Source: Prevotella sp. (GTDB taxonomy: Bacteria; Bacteroidota; Bacteroidia; Bacteroidales; Bacteroidaceae). Taken from it: a DNA stretch of 64,000 nucleotides. The stretch is taken from assembly GCA_022641735.1 (NCBI GenBank), contig JALCDQ010000001.1, positions 310,001 through 374,000 of the forward strand, written 5' to 3'. The notes beneath the pieces are model-generated. The model did not search any database. It worked only from the letters and a program-made list of their open reading frames with translations, and was not told the origin of the DNA. Shown here piece after piece: positions 61,680 through 64,000 of this stretch. A program made the translations under genes and the position numbers. The stretch's first letter is position 1. Each line of letters opens with the position of its first letter.

Positions 61680-64000
61680 TTACTTTGGAGTAGTCTTCGA
61701 AATACTCACGATTTGTTCTTTCGTATTCCATCCACGAAGAGAGAGCGAGAGCTTTTCGGCAGGGCCATACAGCGAGCAGGTCACCTTGCGCGACTCTCCG
61801 GGAAGAAGGGTGAAGTAGTTATCCGTCCAATGCGAATAAGCCACAGCGTTTCCATTTGCCTGACGCAAAACCAGCGTATTGAAGAAAGCCAACGCTGATG
61901 ACTCATTCGTCACCGTCACCTCCACCGATGGGCCGACACGATGGGCATTGACTTTGAGTTTCACACGTGGCAAATCCGACAATGACTGCATCTGCGCCGT
62001 TTCCGTCATTGGAGTATAATACCATGTAGATTTCTTCCAGTCATACACATCATTCTTCTCCGTAAGACAATACTGATTTTCAGCCACTGCCTTGCCATTC
62101 TCCTCCATGTTCAAGAAGAGGAAAGCCATGTCTTTGAAGTCCTTCAAGGTGAAGACGCGGGTGCTCGTATAGGGCTCTACCGTCAGCGTGGAGTCGCTCT
62201 GCTGCAATTGTTGCGACTGCAAATCATAAAGCTTCAGAGAAGCCTTGACTGTCGAGGGAGCACTGGTTTCATTGACCGCATACACCGAACGGTCCTTATA
62301 ATTGTAAATCAACTGTCGAGGCTGATTGGCTGCCTTCACCGCATAATAAGCCGCCGTAGGCACTCCATAGAAGTCGTAGAGCTGCCAATAAAGCGATGGC
62401 CATGCGGAGTTGAGCATCCATTGCACAATGCCCGTAGTGTTGGGGATATTCGCACGGAAAGCCTCAAACATGGCACGAGTGCCCTCATAATTCAGCAAGT
62501 CGGCTTTCTTCAGATAATCATTCAAATCATCAGCACCTCCGAAACGACGGTTGATGACGTCCGTCAGCACATCGAGATTGTTCATTGCCGTCTTTGAAGC
62601 TGTGCAATGATAATTATAATACTCGTTTCCACTGATTGACCACAGTTTATTAGCCGGTATCATCCGCTTAACAGACTCCCTCACAGGCAACTGGGCACCG
62701 ATGCCCGTCTCGGTATTAAAACCGTAAGCACCGCCATGCGTGGTGTCTTCATACCAATAGCTCGGCCCTACATATTCATAAGGACCAAACATTTTGACAC
62801 CTGAAGAGCCCGATATGTCGCTCACGATATGCTGGGCACTACAGAGAATCGGACGGTCGTCGATAAGCGAAAGCATGCCTCTGTATCTTTGCTCCAAATC
62901 CGGACGTGGCAGTTTGTCGCTGCCTATCAGCCAACAGATGATGCTCGGATGGTTGCGCAGATGAAGCACTTGGTCGTGCAACTGCTGCACCAGCAAATCC
63001 ATGCCTTGCGCGGTATTGATGCACCCGTATTTGTCTTCTTTGACGTTCCCCACATATTCAGCCCACTCCCACTGACAACTCCAACCGGCAAGCATCAAGA
63101 TGCCATTACGGTCACAGAGGTCGAAGAAATCATCGGAATTGCCCCATATATTCTCCAAACGGATGGTATTCAGGTTCATGTCCTTCACCATCTCTATCTG
63201 ACGGGAATAACGCTCAGGAGTGTCGCGCATGAAGATATCATCCGTCCAACCTGCCCCTCTGATAAGCACTTTCCGACCATTGAGCGTGTAGCCACGATAG
63301 CCTTCAGGCGTGAGGTAATCCTTGATTTCACGGATACCAAACGACACCTTATTATTATCGCAGAGTTTTGAGCCAATCTCAAAGCGCAACGTCAGGTCGT
63401 ACATCTCCGGCTTTCCCATATTGTTGCACCACCAAAGTCTTGGATTGATGATATGCAGACGACGAATCTCATCCGGCGTGATTGTCACCTTACGATGCTC
63501 GCCAGCCTTCAACGTCACAGGGAGATTGATAGGAATATCCGTTCCTATATGCCCCACTAAAGCCCCTTTGACGGCATGCCCCGTAAGATTGGTGAGATCT
63601 GTTTCCACCGTTAGCCACGCCTCCTTCAATGTCTCCGTGTTTACCTTAGAGAACACGGCCGTATTTTGCATCAGCACATCATCCACCACTTCCAAGCTCA
63701 CTTTGCGGAAGATGCCCATGCTCTCATCGGCCGGTCGTGGATTCCAATCCACAAAACCGATATTCGGATCTCCCTGTTGGGCGCGGAACAACTGGATATC
63801 CAACTGATTGGAAGTCTGCATATAGCGGGTGATATCCAGCATATATTGCCGGAAAGGCCCACGCACAGAATCCCGTTTGGCAACGATTTTCCCATTGACA
63901 AAGATATTGGCAGAATAGCTCAAGCCGTCAATCTTCAAGAATACATGTTGCCCGGCATGCAACGCAGGCAACTGGAAACGATTGCGAAAGAGCCATGGAT
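61680..64000 (-). CDS. GH2 exo-beta-glucosaminidase-like glycoside hydrolase, 5' part cut by the right edge
   Basis: The frame of 773 codons is open to the window edge, so the N-terminus and any signal peptide lie beyond it. It contains the GH2 sugar-binding domain (WLFRNRFQLP near the edge), the immunoglobulin-like and TIM-barrel domains and a C-terminal domain. Motifs CWLIGSD and GFNTETG, about 69 residues apart, fit the acid/base Asp and nucleophile Glu of the CsxA-type exo-beta-glucosaminidases (72 apart in CsxA, from memory). Beta-mannosidase is possible. It is probably controlled by the XylR-like gene behind it. Confidence 0.88.
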   Translation of the reverse strand, partial: PWLFRNRFQLPALHAGQHVFLKIDGLSYSANIFVNGKIVAKRDSVRGPFRQYMLDITRYMQTSNQLDIQLFRAQQGDPNIGFVDWNPRPADESMGIFRKVSLEVVDDVLMQNTAVFSKVNTETLKEAWLTVETDLTNLTGHAVKGALVGHIGTDIPINLPVTLKAGEHRKVTITPDEIRRLHIINPRLWWCNNMGKPEMYDLTLRFEIGSKLCDNNKVSFGIREIKDYLTPEGYRGYTLNGRKVLIRGAGWTDDIFMRDTPERYSRQIEMVKDMNLNTIRLENIWGNSDDFFDLCDRNGILMLAGWSCQWEWAEYVGNVKEDKYGCINTAQGMDLLVQQLHDQVLHLRNHPSIICWLIGSDKLPRPDLEQRYRGMLSLIDDRPILCSAQHIVSDISGSSGVKMFGPYEYVGPSYWYEDTTHGGAYGFNTETGIGAQLPVRESVKRMIPANKLWSISGNEYYNYHCTASKTAMNNLDVLTDVINRRFGGADDLNDYLKKADLLNYEGTRAMFEAFRANIPNTTGIVQWMLNSAWPSLYWQLYDFYGVPTAAYYAVKAANQPRQLIYNYKDRSVYAVNETSAPSTVKASLKLYDLQSQQLQQSDSTLTVEPYTSTRVFTLKDFKDMAFLFLNMEENGKAVAENQYCLTEKNDVYDWKKSTWYYTPMTETAQMQSLSDLPRVKLKVNAHRVGPSVEVTVTNESSALAFFNTLVLRQANGNAVAYSHWTDNYFTLLPGESRKVTCSLYGPAEKLSLSLRGWNTKEQIVSISKTTPK

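Overview
The window is a typical Bacteroidetes chromosome segment, most likely from Prevotella or a close Prevotellaceae relative. Four things point there: promoters of the TTTG / TAnnTTTG type ahead of many genes, few Shine-Dalgarno sites, phylum-specific protein forms (about 320-residue NusB, a YajC-YbbR-CoaE gene string, a Bacteroidetes-type LptD, DUF349 and GYF_2 proteins) and a secreted protein with the C-terminal tail common in Prevotella. No rRNA, prophage, insertion sequence or CRISPR array was seen. One tRNA (Arg, CCG anticodon) is present.

Layout. 1-3.7 kb: a cut-off membrane protein, an FtsB/DivIC-like protein, dnaX and asnA. 3.9-9.8 kb: tRNA-Arg, pepT, a large CPA2 antiporter, an exported protein and a MalY/PatB lyase. 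9.8-17.2 kb: LptD, an HD protein, a carboxyltransferase that lacks the biotin lysine, a lipoprotein, then queF and a queuosine-precursor transporter behind a preQ1-I-like riboswitch. 17.3-26 kb: a TlpA-type protein, a Ca/Na exchanger, Hsp20, the nusB-yajC-ybbR-coaE-DUF5606 operon, and rplY-pth-S4-purN. 26-39 kb: an outer-membrane receptor-like protein, aroB, a thioesterase, lysS-gpsA-pgi-HAD, a GYF_2 protein, an exported protein and mnmA. 39-50.9 kb: an SPFH / ribbon-helix-helix / twin membrane-protein operon, an MBL hydrolase, an aldose epimerase, a secreted endonuclease I, rsgA-frr, fRMsr-rsmA and a DUF3142 lipoprotein pair. 50.9-54.5 kb: a gene-poor, repeat-rich stretch with a probable microprotein gene, a flippase-like protein and a HigBA toxin-antitoxin pair. 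54.5-64 kb: pepD, an SMR exporter with a Nim-like protein, corA with a possible leader peptide, a DUF349 protein, and an AraC/XylR-like regulator behind a GH2 exo-glucosaminidase-like gene cut by the right edge.

Most coding content is ordinary housekeeping. The unusual signal is between the genes. At least eight intergenic sites carry tandem arrays of imperfect palindromes spaced exactly 22 bp apart, each site using its own word. A separate family of about 50 bp repeats occurs five times between 45 and 54.4 kb, two copies flanking a perfect 44 bp AT-only palindrome. I know of no described name for either family, and no database search was possible here.
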